From: Escallonia rubra
Taxonomy: Eukaryota; Streptophyta; Magnoliopsida; Escalloniales; Escalloniaceae
Length of the DNA stretch: 64,000 bases
Assembly (NCBI GenBank): GCA_033065855.1
Contig: JAVXUO010000653.1
Coordinates: 1 to 64,000, forward strand
Reading direction: 5' to 3'
In this document: in pieces, positions 22,560-34,522 of the stretch
Position numbering within the stretch: position 1 is the first letter of the stretch
How the letters are laid out: every line of letters begins with the position of its first letter
Notes under the pieces: model-generated
What the model saw: the letters and a program-made list of their open reading frames with translations, nothing else
What the model was told of the DNA's origin: nothing
Databases searched by the model: none
Position numbers and translations under genes: made by a program

Positions 22560-23224
22560 TCAAGGGTAGGAAGATCTAGCCCCTAAAGAAATGTTCGACT
22601 CCCGTTTCCTTGTTGTACTGGTAGAAGTTCTTCTTTCACATTGGACTCGACATGAGGAATGATCAAACCATTTTCGATGAGATCTTGAGTAGTGTGCCTC
22701 AAAGTGATAGATTTCCTCGAATGGTATCCAAATGCTTGTTGATATTCACATCAAGCTTGTATGTCGGGCCTGTCGAGTGTGGGAGTGTGGGGTAACTTGG
22801 CAATTATATTTTTACTCAGTAGCTATTTAAACACCATTTTTATATGGGCATGCAGATTGGAGAACTTTTGTCTAGTGACAACCGGCTCCCATGAGACCAC
22901 CTTTCGAGATCTAACCGTCTCATTATCTGCAAACATCCTCCGCTGGGCATTAGAAGTATTTTGACTAGTCTTGTGAATTAGCTTCCTATCCTTGATCATT
23001 GTTCCCTTGTTGATGATGTCTTCATTTGAGTGAGAGAGTCTATCAGTTCCATGAATATGGTATTGATATATCTTCTCTGTTCGGCGATGTTCTTTGAGCA
23101 ATTGTAACTCCATAACCATCCTTGGCTGTTGAGCGGCCAAGGTAGTGAGACCTTCCTGGGAACCTTTCTGCATATCTCCAAGGATTCGGGCAAGATCGTG
23201 GATTGGAGGGTAATCTTTAGCCAT
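22560..23224 (-). pseudogene. Decayed retrotransposon gag, copy A
   Basis: An open frame of 133 codons begins MAKDYPPIHDLARILGDMQK at 23224. It resembles the start of copy B after a similarly placed leader. Near 22760-22600 the minus strand reads KSITLRHTTQDLIENGLIIP, a knuckle-region remnant. The core found in copy B is missing here, so this copy has an internal deletion. Confidence 0.7.
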
Positions 23225-23454
23225 TGGAGTTTGAGAGAATTCTCTAGATTGGTCCCGATACCAGAGTGTGGACTCGATGTTAGAGCTCGTTACCTTTCTA
23301 AGAGAGAAAAGGAAAATATTTTGAACTGTAAGAAAGTTCTTTATTTTTCTTATACCCTACGGATTAAAGGGAACTCAAAAAAATGGCTCAAGCTAGAAAA
23401 TGATAGCCTAGATGGGACCATATAATCAGAGTACAATGCAGTACAAAACATTAA

Positions 23455-23960
23455 ACCGACTGATTAATACCGTACAAGACTTGGATACTGATTAACCAAT
23501 CGGTTAATCTTGTGGGTTAACCGTCTGATTGTTCAGTGGGTAATTCTTGGATTTTAGGAGAACATCTGGAAAAGTGGGGTACTGAATAACCGTTTTGTTA
23601 CCCAGTGAGTTAAACAACCAGTTAGTCGGTGAGGTAAGTAAGGGTTTTTGATAAATCATGGGATGGTAAGATTCTAGCTAAATGTATGGTAACCTTGTGG
23701 GTTAGCCGTCCAGTTAGTGGGTTAGAAGTTTAGGATTTGAAATTTTTTTGGGAAGGTCAGGGTTCTGGCTAGTGTTCGGTAACCTTAGGGGTTAACTGAT
23801 CGGTTGGTCAGTGGGTTCGAAGTTTAGGGTTTGAAATTTTGTGAAGGTCAGAGTTCTGAACAACCTTTTGGTAACCTTAGAGGTTAACTGGCCAGTTGGT
23901 CAGTAGGTTAGAGGGTCTATGGTATAAATTAGCCCATTCAAATTTGCAAGTATGACAGTT
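23455..23960. repeat. GGTTAAC-containing tandem array in the retrotransposon leader
   Basis: Four to five units of roughly 85-105 bp share GGTAACCTTRNGGGTTARC, then GGTTGGTCAGTGGGTTAG and AAGTTTAGGRTTTGAAATTT. They lie between the primer-binding site and gag copy A. Confidence 0.7.
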
Positions 23961-24397
23961 ATTGACTAACCGTCCGATTGCTAGGTCGACAAAGTAGCCG
24001 GTGAGTTAGACTCCCCTTTTTTGCAAGATTACCAGCTAGCTTAAAGAATATTGCATGGTTCCCCTGCTAATATGCCATAGGCCAAAATAGGTATTCTCCC
24101 AAAAAAGGGTAGAACACTGTATGGTTCGTGTATGTGGTTTCTCTCTCAACACCGGTGTAAGTTCACCCCATCTACTTGACTTGTACAGTATACCTTTCAC
24201 TTGTAACTCAAGTAGTTAATAATGGGTAAGCACCAGTACGTGTACGAGTTGTTTAATATGCGAAGAAACCAGGAGGTCCCTTTAGTATGAGGCCTTGGAG
24301 CTGACGGTGCAATTGAATTCACCTCATAACTAGAAAAAGTACAAAAAGGCTAAAAATCAATATATGATTTTTCAAGTCTAGTCATCTTAGTTTTTAG

Positions 24398-24415
24398 TCC
24401 CTAGAAGAGTCACCA
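24398..24415 (-). other. Primer-binding site of the Tat/Ogre-like element
   Basis: Immediately inside the LTR, the minus strand reads TGGTGACTCTTCTAGGGA. This is a diverged version of the TGGCGACTC-type tRNA primer site of Tat/Ogre elements. The element at 49.6-57.4 kb has the less mutated form. Confidence 0.7.
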
Positions 24416-24416
24416 C

Positions 24417-25709
24417 TGTAGCAAACCGCCTAAAAAAAATCCCTTGGGACCCGAAAAGTGGGTCTAAAATTTTAGGAGTCGCCATGTTATTTAATTAAGA
24501 ATAAAAAGATAAGAAAAACCTGAAAATGACTCTAAAAATGTCCAAAATGCTACTAATCTATTGAAAACAAAGAAACGGATTCAGGGATTAAGTTATACGA
24601 CATGAAGGTGTTAGGCACCCACCATACCTTTTCGGTTTCTACTTAATTTCTATTGGTTTTTGACCGTTTTAACATATAACACATAAATATGCAATAAAAC
24701 ATTTAACATAATCCTAAGTTTATTTTATATTATTGGTTTGAACTCGATATCAGGGTTCGAATAACCTACATATCTGGTCGGATTAACCAAAATAAAAAAC
24801 GTTGTAATTTGACCCGGATCCTACGAGACGCGCCCTACAATTCGATCTTAGACTTGAACTAAGAAATGAAATGAAAAACTCTTTCTGATAGTTTGTATCA
24901 TAGAAATGTGATCGCCTTAAGGGGAAACACTTTACACTATTATAATTTAAACTAATCTATAAAGAAGTAAATACACGTCGAGAATGCCTTGCCTAGAAGG
25001 CTGTGAAAACTTTGTGAAAGATCTACGACGCAAGTGATTTATAAATGGAGTATGAAGTGCTAAATTTTTCTTAGAGATGATTTATCACTTGTAAAGAAGA
25101 AATAGTGTAAAAGCTCTAGAGAGAAAAAGTTTGTCCTTGAAAATGTAGCCCAGAGGCCCTATGTATAGAGGTATGGTGCCAGAAATGATGAGAATGACTA
25201 TCCCAGTCATATCTGGTGATAGAGCAAAATATTTGATGAAAGTCGTGATCTTGAAAAAAAAAATCAACGAACTGACCAGTTTGTCGGAAACCGGCAGGTT
25301 AATCCCATAATTGCATAATATATTTTTCAGAATTTCAAGACATTATCCGACCCAAATTCGATCATCTCTGATTTTATTAGATGAGACGTACCAGATTCGT
25401 AAATTATCTCCATATCTCATATTAATCAAGAATTAATCACATGTATCAAGGATTAATCAAGAATAACAAAAATTCTTCAAGTATATTAATCAATCACAAA
25501 TATCTTTTCCTTAACTTAGGTTGAACTTAATTAACTGGATTGGACTTGGTCCAATTACTAGACTAGTCTGGTCTGGATTAATTATTAGACTTAATTAAAT
25601 AAATTATGTTTATTATATTATTAGGCCTAAACTCTATAATAATAATAAACTTAATTATCAATAAAACCCAGTAAGAAAGAAAAAAAAATACGACAATGGG
25701 GTATCTACA
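24417..25709 (-). repeat. 5' LTR of the Tat/Ogre-like element, 1,293 bp
   Basis: On the minus strand it begins TGTAGATACCCC and ends GGTTTGCTACA, with the expected TG...CA ends, and is followed directly by the primer-binding site. The plus-strand text GGAGTCGCCATGTTATTTAA and GTGTTAGGCACCC is typical of LTRs of this lineage. Its partner LTR was not found in the window. Confidence 0.75.
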
Positions 25710-26881
25710 CTTAGCTTAAATGGTAAATAANTNCCNATAANGNCATGTTTGGTTTTGATAATTAANNTCATTTNACNGAANATGGTAATAAGCATTTATA
25801 CGCGATACTTGATTATTTTAACAGAATTTATATTATTAGCACGTGTCACAATGGCTCGTAGATATTAAGGGAAATACCCAATTTGGTGTAACACCTCTTT
25901 TTGTGTTACACAACTACCTATCTAGAACGGTGTTCTTCTAAGAAAACTTCTAAAAAGTGAAACAATATAAAATATTTAAATAACAATAATGACATATAAA
26001 GACATGTTTTGTTTTCACAATTTAAATTCATTAAAGAAATATAGTTAAAATAGATTCTAAAGGTCAAGCTTGGCTTAAGAAAATTGTTGAAAAATGACAC
26101 AAAATAAAATTAAAAAGTATACTTAAATAGATGTTTGGTTTTTACAATATAAAATGCATTTTACTGAATGTTACAATAAACACATATACATGATGCTTGA
26201 TTTTTTTTAACGAAATTCATTTTACTAACTTTATTTCTAGACACGCATTATGTGTATTATTTTAACTTTAAAGCTCAAAAAGTTACTTTAAAACACAATT
26301 AGCGATAAATGAATGTACACGCCTCACAGTTTGAGACATGCAAAGCATCCATCGCTAAAAGTTAACAGAAACCCCCATCACCAAATATAATTCAATTTTT
26401 AATGCTTAGTATTGGGTTGTTGGGCGACAATTTTCTAAAGTACTGAAGTTTGTCGCTCTCAGTTGAGTTTGATTTGTCAAACTTAGAAATCTCAGTTGAG
26501 TTTGATTTGTGAACTTTCTCACTCCTAGGGGCTGCCGCATCATTTTAAATAGACGATACTCTTCCATGTGACAAACTTTAAGTTTTCTTTGACTGCGAGA
26601 TCTCAAACCCTTAAATTCCTAAGCCTGACATGTATAATAGGTTTTATGAAATAATTCAATGGAAAATGGAGGGATCCTCCAATTTCTAAAGTACTTGATA
26701 AAGCAGATGCGATTTATTTGTTTAATCATAAACAACAATTTCTATCCGATTTGAGACAGTTGACGTGAAACAGGTTCAACCCCTAGCTGGAAGTTGCAAG
26801 AATATAAGAAGCATTGTGGCCGGTTTCATAGACAGAAGTGAGTATACATAAAGGATTTTACCATAATAGTAAAGTATCTGG
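25710..26881. other. AT-rich intergenic with ambiguous bases
   Basis: Scattered N bases occur at 25731-25781. Three diverged copies of an ATGTTTGGTTTTNAYAATT block (about 25745, 26003, 26132), each followed by a CATTTTACTGAA-like run, suggest fragments of one dispersed repeat. No gene is seen. Confidence 0.5.
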
Positions 26882-27041
26882 ATGGGTCTTATGAAGGGGC
26901 AGTTTCGAAGCCTGTCCAAGCTGAAGACTCTAGTTCTGATCATATGCCTAAAGTTGATTATGATTCTTTCTCAGTGTAATTGAACAACTTCCTGAGATCC
27001 GACATCTAGAAATTAGGGAGTGCTATGGAACTGAAGAATAA
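26882..27041 (+). pseudogene. LRR remnant of an NB-LRR gene, part 1
   Basis: The frame reads QFRSLSKLKTLVLIICLKL to a stop at 26981. A second frame shifted by one base continues VIEQLPEIRHLEIRECYGTE (26976-27041). Together they look like two adjacent leucine-rich repeats of the C-terminal LRR region of plant CC-NB-LRR proteins, broken by a frameshift near 26975. Confidence 0.6.
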
Positions 27042-27099
27042 CCGGTGTACCCTTGATTGCTGGACTAGGTCATGGTGAACTTCCATAGTTGAAGAAACA

Positions 27100-27835
27100 T
27101 AGTTATAAATACCATACCGGAATACTTGCTAGTTTTCTGCGTAAAATAGTACGTACTGGTACCGGTACCATCTCAAGTTGTACGTCAATTATGTACATGT
27201 ATAATACTCATTATTCGATGTGACTAAGAAGGTATGTACCAATCAAATTGTCTGGCATTTATTGTCCAACAAAGCTGTTTGCTCTAAAACTAGCTATTTT
27301 TTCTACAACGATATCAAGAAAAAACAACTTATTTAACTAAATAACCCCCTTTTTCAACTACCTTATTAGCGAGTATTTATAGAAGAATAAGGTTTTTGTT
27401 CAATAATAAGCTGTTGGTGCTGAAACAAATGATCGGATGTGATGAAAAGTTAAGAGATTAAGTAAAAACATCTTGAAATTTTCAATGAAGATCGAAGAGA
27501 GTCAAGACTTACCAGGAAATATTCTGCAAATTATGATAAAAATTATGATGAAGAGAGGCAAGTTGGAACTTTAAAAAAGGTTAAAAGGTATTGAACAACA
27601 TAATGAAACCCAAGATTTTTATCTGTATAGTCTTTACATGGTGAATTTACTAAGTTGTCCAACAAACTTTGTAACTTTGATGTGTTATAGTAAAGAGTAC
27701 AAAACACATTATCATGACCAGTGCATAGGTCTCAGCTGGTATTATCCGTACTGGCCAGTACAACCGGTACAGAATGGTACTTGGACCGGTACAAAATGTA
27801 AAAGGTTACATTACCATAAGTAGACAGAAATGGTA
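27100..27835. mobile_element. Insertion with GGTACCGGTAC-type ends splitting the LRR remnant
   Basis: Near the left end is CGTACTGGTACCGGTACC, and near the right end GTACTGGCCAGTACAACCGG then GTACTTGGACCGGTACAAAA. GTACCGGTAC-like blocks in inverted array are typical of some plant non-autonomous DNA elements. The exact termini and target duplication are not resolved. Confidence 0.4.
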
Positions 27836-27850
27836 CAAAATGTTTGGTAT

Positions 27851-27973
27851 TTTCAGTATCGTTATGGTAGTGAAAACTTAATACTTCATGACAAGCCAAA
27901 TTTGAAAAGAATTTGCTCAGATAAGTTTTTAGAATGGCCCTCTTTGGAGAAGCTTGACATAAGCGGGTGTTAG
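27851..27973 (+). pseudogene. LRR remnant of an NB-LRR gene, part 2
   Basis: The frame SENLILHDKPNLKRICSDK then FLEWPSLEKLDISGC ends in a stop at 27971-27973. The L..L.L.....L..I pattern and the phrase LEKLDISGC are typical of NB-LRR C-terminal repeats. It follows part 1 by 0.8 kb on the same strand and is probably the same ancient gene, separated by an insertion. Confidence 0.65.
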
Positions 27974-27975
27974 GG

Positions 27976-28560
27976 GCGGAGCACAATTATGACGGGAGTT
28001 GGGGTGTTTTGGGGGGGGGGGGGGGGGGCACCCCCAAAGTTTGAGAAATTTTTTTAGTTGTTTTAAATAATGAGTAAGTATGTTTAAAATATTTAGTAAA
28101 ATGCCAATATCTTATATATTAATGTATTAGATTTCAATGTTTTTCATTTTGGTGCCATCGGCTATCGTAGTCTTTATCTTTCTCGTTCCCTTGTCCATAT
28201 TCATTCTTTCAGATTCTAAACATCCAGATTATAAAGGAACACTAATACATCAAGGTTATTCTTTTTTGTCCTTTTTTAGTTTCAATTCTTATAATATATT
28301 AACTTATACGTGATTATTATCATTATACAATTGGTACTCGCACTAGTAATACGTATAGACAATAAGAGTTAAGTTTTATTCATGTAAGATTAGTAGTTTG
28401 TATTTGATTAACTTTACTACATTAAATAAATTACTATGAATAGTGAAATTATAAACACGAAGCCTTTTATGTTAGCCGTTATTTTTTTTAATGACTTTTT
28501 GGTCCCTCGGTTAGACTTTCTGGATCCGCTCCTGGTGGGGGTCCTAATGTCAACGAGTTA
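27976..28560. repeat. Dispersed repeat, copy 1, with an 18-G run
   Basis: The block from about 28170 to 28530 is homologous to 29630-30005: shared CTTTCTCGTTCCCTTGT, ACTTATWCGTGATTATT, AGACAATAAGAGTTAA and GATTAGACTTTCT. It starts at GGGGCGGAGC and ends near GGATCCGCTCC, possibly imperfect inverted ends. A run of 18 G lies at 28011-28028. Confidence 0.6.
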
Positions 28561-29009
28561 CCGTTCACCACCATTAAAGTAATGCAGCTAATATCCATTG
28601 AAGTGGATAGATGTTGGTAGGAAAGATTAAATTGGCAACAGCTCGAGGTTCAAAACGACTTTCAGCACTACTGCCTCTGGGTAATATTTTCTTTTTCACA
28701 TTATTCTTGTGAACTCGACAGAAGTCACTAATAAAGATACATGTCTAGCTCTGTACCAATGCAAATGCTTGTAGTGTTGATTAAGATGTCGCGAACTTGT
28801 CACTGACATAGTACTTGGTTCACAAAATTGCCATGAACTGGTCATACTCATACAAAATTGTGTTCTACTGTATCTTCATGCATACAAGTCGCTTTTTTTC
28901 ATTTGGTCTACTCTATCTAACACCAAGTGTACTGGAATTTTTTGTTCTTATTTCCATGTTACTTTGACTCCAGCATTCGATGAAACTTTTGTTTCATTGT
29001 AACCAGGTA
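28561..29009. other. Non-coding spacer
   Basis: Nothing recognisable; no exon-like frame and no clear repeat structure. Confidence 0.4.
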
Positions 29010-30460
29010 AACGGATATTGAAGCACATGAAAAATGTTTTACGTAAAATATTTTCCGTATTTTGTGCATTTAGTGGGAAACTGTTTACGGAAAATATTTT
29101 ACACTCATGTAAAAACTAGACAAATTTTTAGAAAAACGTTTTACCAAAATGGAAAGGGAAATTCAGGCCCCGTGCGCTTACAATATTTGTTTTCTGTTTT
29201 TATTTTCATATTCAGTTTGAACATTCGTTCATGTACTTTTATTATTTTCACCAAAAAAAAATTAGTTTTTTTTTTATTTTTTACATGGGTTAAGCTTAGG
29301 TGGAAAAAGCTGAAAACACATTTGAGGTGTTTTCAGTTTTTTATCACTGTTTGAGTAATTTTATTCAAGACGATAACAGAAAATGGTAAAAGTATGCAAA
29401 AAAAGAATCTTTTTCATCATTATTGCTAAAAACAGAAAACGAATTTCGTAAACATACGGGGCTCATTTTCCCGTCACTTCTCTCTTCCCACATTTCAAAT
29501 CTGCCGAGTACAAGATCTTGTGCCCGACTCCATCACTGGTCTGGCGCCCCCATGTTGCCTCCGCCACCGGTGCTCCCGCCATCCCTGCCACCCCTGCCTC
29601 CTCACTCTACCGGCTGTCATATTCTCTGTCTTTCTCGTTCCCTTGTTCAATTTCATTCTTCCAAATTTCAAATCTCCAGTTACAAAGAAAATATCAAAGT
29701 TAGTTCTTTTAAATTCTTACAATATTTTAACTTATTCGTGATTATTGTCCTCGTACAATTAATAATTATAATAGTAATACATATAGACAATAAGAGTTAA
29801 TTTTTTTTTATGAAAGATTAATAATTTGTTGTTGACTAATCTTACTAATTGAAGTAAATAAGTATGAATAGTAAAATTGTATGATTAGTTATCAAATTAA
29901 GCAATATATTTAATATTTAACGCATCCAATAGTGATGCGAATTCTTTTACGGTAGCCATCAATTTTTTCTTATAACTTTTTGGCACCTCCCGATTAGACT
30001 TTCTAAATCTACCCCTGTTGACATGTACAATGAGATGACTTTGGTTACCGGCATAGACATTGCAACAAGCGGTTTTTGAAGGCATATGGTGATTTATAGC
30101 TAGAAGAAACACAAGTTGATTGGATGCCATTAGATGTTGACATCGAAGTGGCGACAAAAGGCAAAAAAGATTCGTCTACAACAACATATCTATTTTACTT
30201 TTTTTTTCTTCCGCTAAGAACATGTACATAACTTGGACAAGGTCGTCGTATTTTTTACTGATTTTTGTTGATGATTTTATCGCGTTTCTACTGTTTTCAT
30301 TCTACATTAAATTTCTGGTATAGGGTCATACGTAGTTTAATCATTTTTCCGCGTCGCCCAAACAGCGGAAAACAAATTCATGAAAATATTTTCTAGAGTC
30401 TGCCATTTTCCGAAAAGCATTTTCCATGAAATATTTTCCGTAAAACAAAGAGGACCTAAA
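29010..30460. mobile_element. Candidate TIR element containing dispersed repeat copy 2
   Basis: Left end region has TTTTACGTAAAATATTTTCC (29038), and TTTACGGAAAATATTTTAC recurs at 29092. The right end has the complement, CATGAAATATTTTCCGTAAA near 30425. The second copy of the 28.2-28.5 kb repeat (29630-30005) lies within. The ends are diverged, and no target duplication was identified. Confidence 0.35.
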
Positions 30461-30780
30461 GTTGAAGATCAAAGGAAAGAAGAAAACTTGTGGTTTAGGG
30501 GTTCTTGGCAATGGAAGTGGTAACGCCATGAGAGAAGCGAGGTAACATGTTTTGATGCCGTCCCTACTCGTGACTGGTATTCAGTTTTGTAAATCACGTA
30601 TATTATGGTACTAATTAAGAACTTAACACATCAAGTGAGCTTATCTTGGTAATGTTTATGTCGAAATTTATCGACGTGTTTAGGTTATGGAATAAAGAAT
30701 GGGCATCTATTGTGATATGGATTTTTCTTTTGGAAGTAAAATAGTTACTTCTTCTTTGATTATCCATTTTTCTAGCTATA
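30461..30780. other. Non-coding spacer before the Helitron
   Basis: AT-rich with no feature seen. It ends with the A that forms the left side of the Helitron insertion site. Confidence 0.4.
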
Positions 30781-32024
30781 TCTATACTACCTATAAAAGT
30801 ACGAATCTTGTAAATCTTTTTATTCCATTTTTGTCCTTCGTTAATCACTCTAATAACAATCTTATCCTTAAATAATTACTATTCCATTATTACCTTACCC
30901 TTTCATAAATAATATTCCATTATTACCCTACCCTTTCATAAATACTATTGTTAATTACTAATTGTGTAATCATTTGAGTTTTACCCTCCGTCAGTTATTT
31001 CAATAACAACTTTACATTCCCTAATTAGTTTTTTTGTACTGTGTTTAAGAAACATTATGTTTTAATCTAAATTAATATTTACATATTGGGAAACAAAATA
31101 TGTAATTGTTAAAATATATTTATATATATGTATGCGTGTGTGTGGGTGTATGCGCGCGCGCACTACCTCTAAAAGTATAAATTTTATAAATTATTTTTTG
31201 ACGATTATGTCTTCCGTTAATTACATTAATTACATTCTTACCCTTCTTTTATTACTCATTTTTTTAATTTTGATGAAATTAAAATAATATTGGGTAATGA
31301 ATCTATTTTATACATTGATTGGAAAATGAAAAGTGTGATGAGAAAGAAAAACATAACAAAAATGTTCCTTTATTATATTCTTTTAATTCAGTTAAAATAA
31401 AATAAATATTAGATATTGATCTGGTTAATGAGAATTGTAATCTTTCTTCATTTTAGGTTAGTAAACAATTAACCAATCGAAAAACTGAAAAACGAAAACA
31501 ACATAAAGAAGCTAAAATACGTGAAAAATCAATTAAGAAACAGAAAATTGTTAGGAAGAAAAAAAAGGGGGGGGGGGGGGGGGGGGGTTAAATAAAAAAA
31601 CAAGGCTCAAATATGGTGCAAATTTGAATTGAAAATATGTTCGGTTATTGCAGTTGAAGACTGAATGTTTTGTATTTTTTATTGATGAAACATAAAGGAC
31701 CTGGTATTGAAAATTACAAATCTTAACTATTAACCAATTTAATAATTTACAAAAATAAAGACGTAGATTCATTATTTGAAGTTATCTATTTGTTTTTATT
31801 TTCAACAGTACCATCAAACATTTCTTCAATCCAAAGTTTACAAAGAATATTTTCAAACATTGAATTGATTACAATTGCGATCATCAAACATTTCTTCTAA
31901 AAAATTCACAAAAAGTTGAGAACATAATTGAATTACATTATTTTTTATCCCAAGTAAAATAATAATATCACTTCAAATATTTCTCTCGACTATATTCTCG
32001 TGCAACGCACGTGCTCTATACTAG
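30781..32024 (+). mobile_element. Non-autonomous Helitron, 1,244 bp
   Basis: It starts with TCTATACTACCTATAAAAG and ends CTATACTAG. A short hairpin (CGTGC-AAC-GCACG) lies about 12 bp before the end. It sits between an A (30780) and a T (32025). These are the defining Helitron features: 5' TC, 3' CTRR, a subterminal hairpin, A/T insertion and no target duplication. A second 5'-end-like block (TCTAAAAGTATAAATTTTA) at about 31166 suggests an internal duplication or nested copy. It contains a 21-G run at 31567-31587 and no RepHel gene. Confidence 0.85.
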
Positions 32025-33542
32025 TTATCTACAAAAGCATGAATATGGTTTAATAGTTAAACTTTTTCCCCCTAAAAAGTACCCTTTTATTTAATGCAAG
32101 GTTTATTTTGTTTTAAATTAGGGATATTTTGGAATTTTTTTTTTCTAATCTGATATTTTGGACTTTGAGTATGCTATTAAGCCCCTTTCCTTAAAACATG
32201 ATCCTAAAATATTACGCTACTAAGTTTCTTTCCTCAAAATACCATTTTTTAATATACAAGTTCGCTAAACTAAGGGTGTCTTTTAATACTGTATTAAGCT
32301 TTTTTCCTCAATTTAACTTTTTTCAACATTCGTGTTTGTTGAAACTGAGAGTGTTTTTTGACCTTTTGTTAAAAATCTCCACAAAAACATATTAAAGGCC
32401 TATCCATATGAATAAGTTTTAACTTTTTTTTCTTATATATATATATATATACACCTTGAGCTTTGGATTCTATACGTGTGCTGATTGTGTCTCGTTAGCA
32501 AATCTCTTCAACAATGTTTTTAAACAATTCAATATTCAATAAGCTCAACTTTCACAAACTATTATTGAACTTATAAATACAATAACTTAATCAACTCGAT
32601 CAACCTTCTTAATAAGAGAACATTAGACACATGTCATTCATGAGCTTGGATCCCATGTACAATCGACTATGTTATTAGGATTTTTTTTCTCTCTCATCTG
32701 TATATTTGGAACGCACCTATAAGTCCGACGAATTTGGCAATATCAACACCTAAGAAATGTCAAAATGAATATGGCAATAACTACAATTAGCTCATAATAT
32801 ATACTATTTGGTCATATATCCAAAACATATGAGCAAGTCCTATTAATAATAGAACAACAATACCTATAAACCTATCAAAACATATATGGCAATAACTACA
32901 AACTTAGCATAGATGCTAGAATGTTTGTCCATTATTATGTCATTGTGTTATAATTATGTATCCATTATAAAATACATATAAATACCTTTCAGTTGTCTTG
33001 ATACGTACGGACAAAAATAGAAAAAGTAAGTGCCTGCAGAATTTGTTCTATGGACGCAATTGTTTAACTCACTTCTGCAACCTCGGCCGTTTAATAGTTG
33101 CATGTTGACTTGTTAAATTTTTCTTCCTTGGTAACAAGCTTCTTTAAGCCTTTATTGTCTATGTTTGTGTGTATGGGTTGGGGCGGGATAATGGGGAGAA
33201 AGAAGGTCGTATTTGGGTAATACTTTATGTTATGGTAATTCTGCTTATTGACGTCAGTCATTGCAATGCTCCATTCACAAGAATAACCATCCAAGGATAT
33301 ATATTGCATCGTATTGTAGGAAATTAAAGAAAGATTAAGAGAAAATGATGAGATTGGGAAAAAAAATGCCAACATGCACCAATCTAACTGATGTTGCATA
33401 CATCAGCAAAACCAAAGAGGAGATCGTGCAAGAAATATGAAGAAAATGAATAAAGTATGCTTATATGAAAAATGTTGCTTTTGGCATGCCATATGAAAAA
33501 ATTGACAAGGAAGTTGGGAAAAAGGCTACGGTGTCTAATCTC
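32025..33542. other. AT-rich intergenic
   Basis: No gene recognised. An (AT)n run occurs at 32435-32451. Open frames here are short and without homology that I can name. Confidence 0.5.
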
Positions 33543-34048
33543 AGAGACCGTTTGGGATTGACTTTGGGATTGTGGGTGCTTGGCAAAACAAATTAAGAGA
33601 TTTAATCTGCCTCAAAAAGCTCAAAACTAAGAGGGTTTTTGGGATTGATTCCAAATTGGTCAAACCTGATTAAATCCATATTAAATCAGTTTTGAAGTGT
33701 TTGACAAAAAAAAAAGTAAAGTGATTAAATTTGCTCCAATGTGCTCAAAACTGATTAAATCCATAATCCTCATTTTCTTGGATTAAGATTTAATCAGTTT
33801 TGGAGAATCAAGTTTGACCAAGAGATTTACCAAAATATCCTTACATGTGAATAACATTAAATGCTCAATTTCAGTTTAAATACATTATATGGTAATTTTG
33901 CTACACTAAACCTACTTTAATCCCTTTTTATCCAAACACTTTCAACAACTTTTAATCTATTATGCTTAAAATTGATTAAAGCTGATTTTAGAAACTAATT
34001 CTGATTTAATCAAAATTTTATTTTAAGAATCAATCACAAACGGTCTCT
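33543..34048. mobile_element. MITE with AGAGACCGTTTG ends
   Basis: Inverted ends AGAGACCGTTTGGGATTGA and TCAATCACAAACGGTCTCT match over about 19 bp with few differences. The interior repeats GATTAAATC-like blocks. It resembles hAT-type MITEs, but no clean target duplication was found. Confidence 0.7.
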
Positions 34049-34522
34049 AATTAAATCTATAATCATAGAAAGTGAGGATTATGAAAAATCACTTTTCTCA
34101 TAATCAAGTTTAACCTTCTAATTTACCATACTATCCTCATATTTCTAACAAAATGACATATCATACCCTTTAATTAATTTGCACAAGTTATTATATTGTC
34201 ATCACTAATGTGAGATCATGAGTGTTTTTAATTTAAAGTAAAAAATTAAACAACTTTTGTAGGTGGATGAAAATAACTTTTTGATAATTTACTTGTGTAA
34301 TATAGTTATTTACATCACCTTTCCCAATGAATATAATAAATTTATTTAGTAAGTGTCCTCTATAGTCATTTTGTCGTAGTAGAACTGATTTAAATACTTT
34401 TATAACTACTTTTGTCAAACAGTAAAGTGATTATGCTTAAAGTGAATTAAATCTAATTTTAAAAACTGATTAAGATTTAAGCAGAATTGTACTTTTTAGA
34501 ATCAATCTCAAACGGACTCTAA
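34049..34522. mobile_element. Partial second copy of the same MITE family
   Basis: It ends with TCAATCTCAAACGGACTCT, the same terminus as the neighbouring MITE, and shares its interior AAACTGATTAAGATTTAA block. The left terminus is missing, so the two copies are nested or fused. Confidence 0.55.

Larger units (their letters stand above)
20935..25709 (-). mobile_element. Truncated Tat/Ogre-like Ty3-gypsy retrotransposon
   Basis: Read on the minus strand, it has an LTR (25709-24417), a primer-binding site, a repeat-rich leader with a GGTTAAC array, and two decayed gag copies in tandem. The primer-binding site and gag type point to the Tat/Ogre lineage. Protease, reverse transcriptase, integrase and the second LTR were not found, so it is a 5' fragment. 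Confidence 0.75.
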
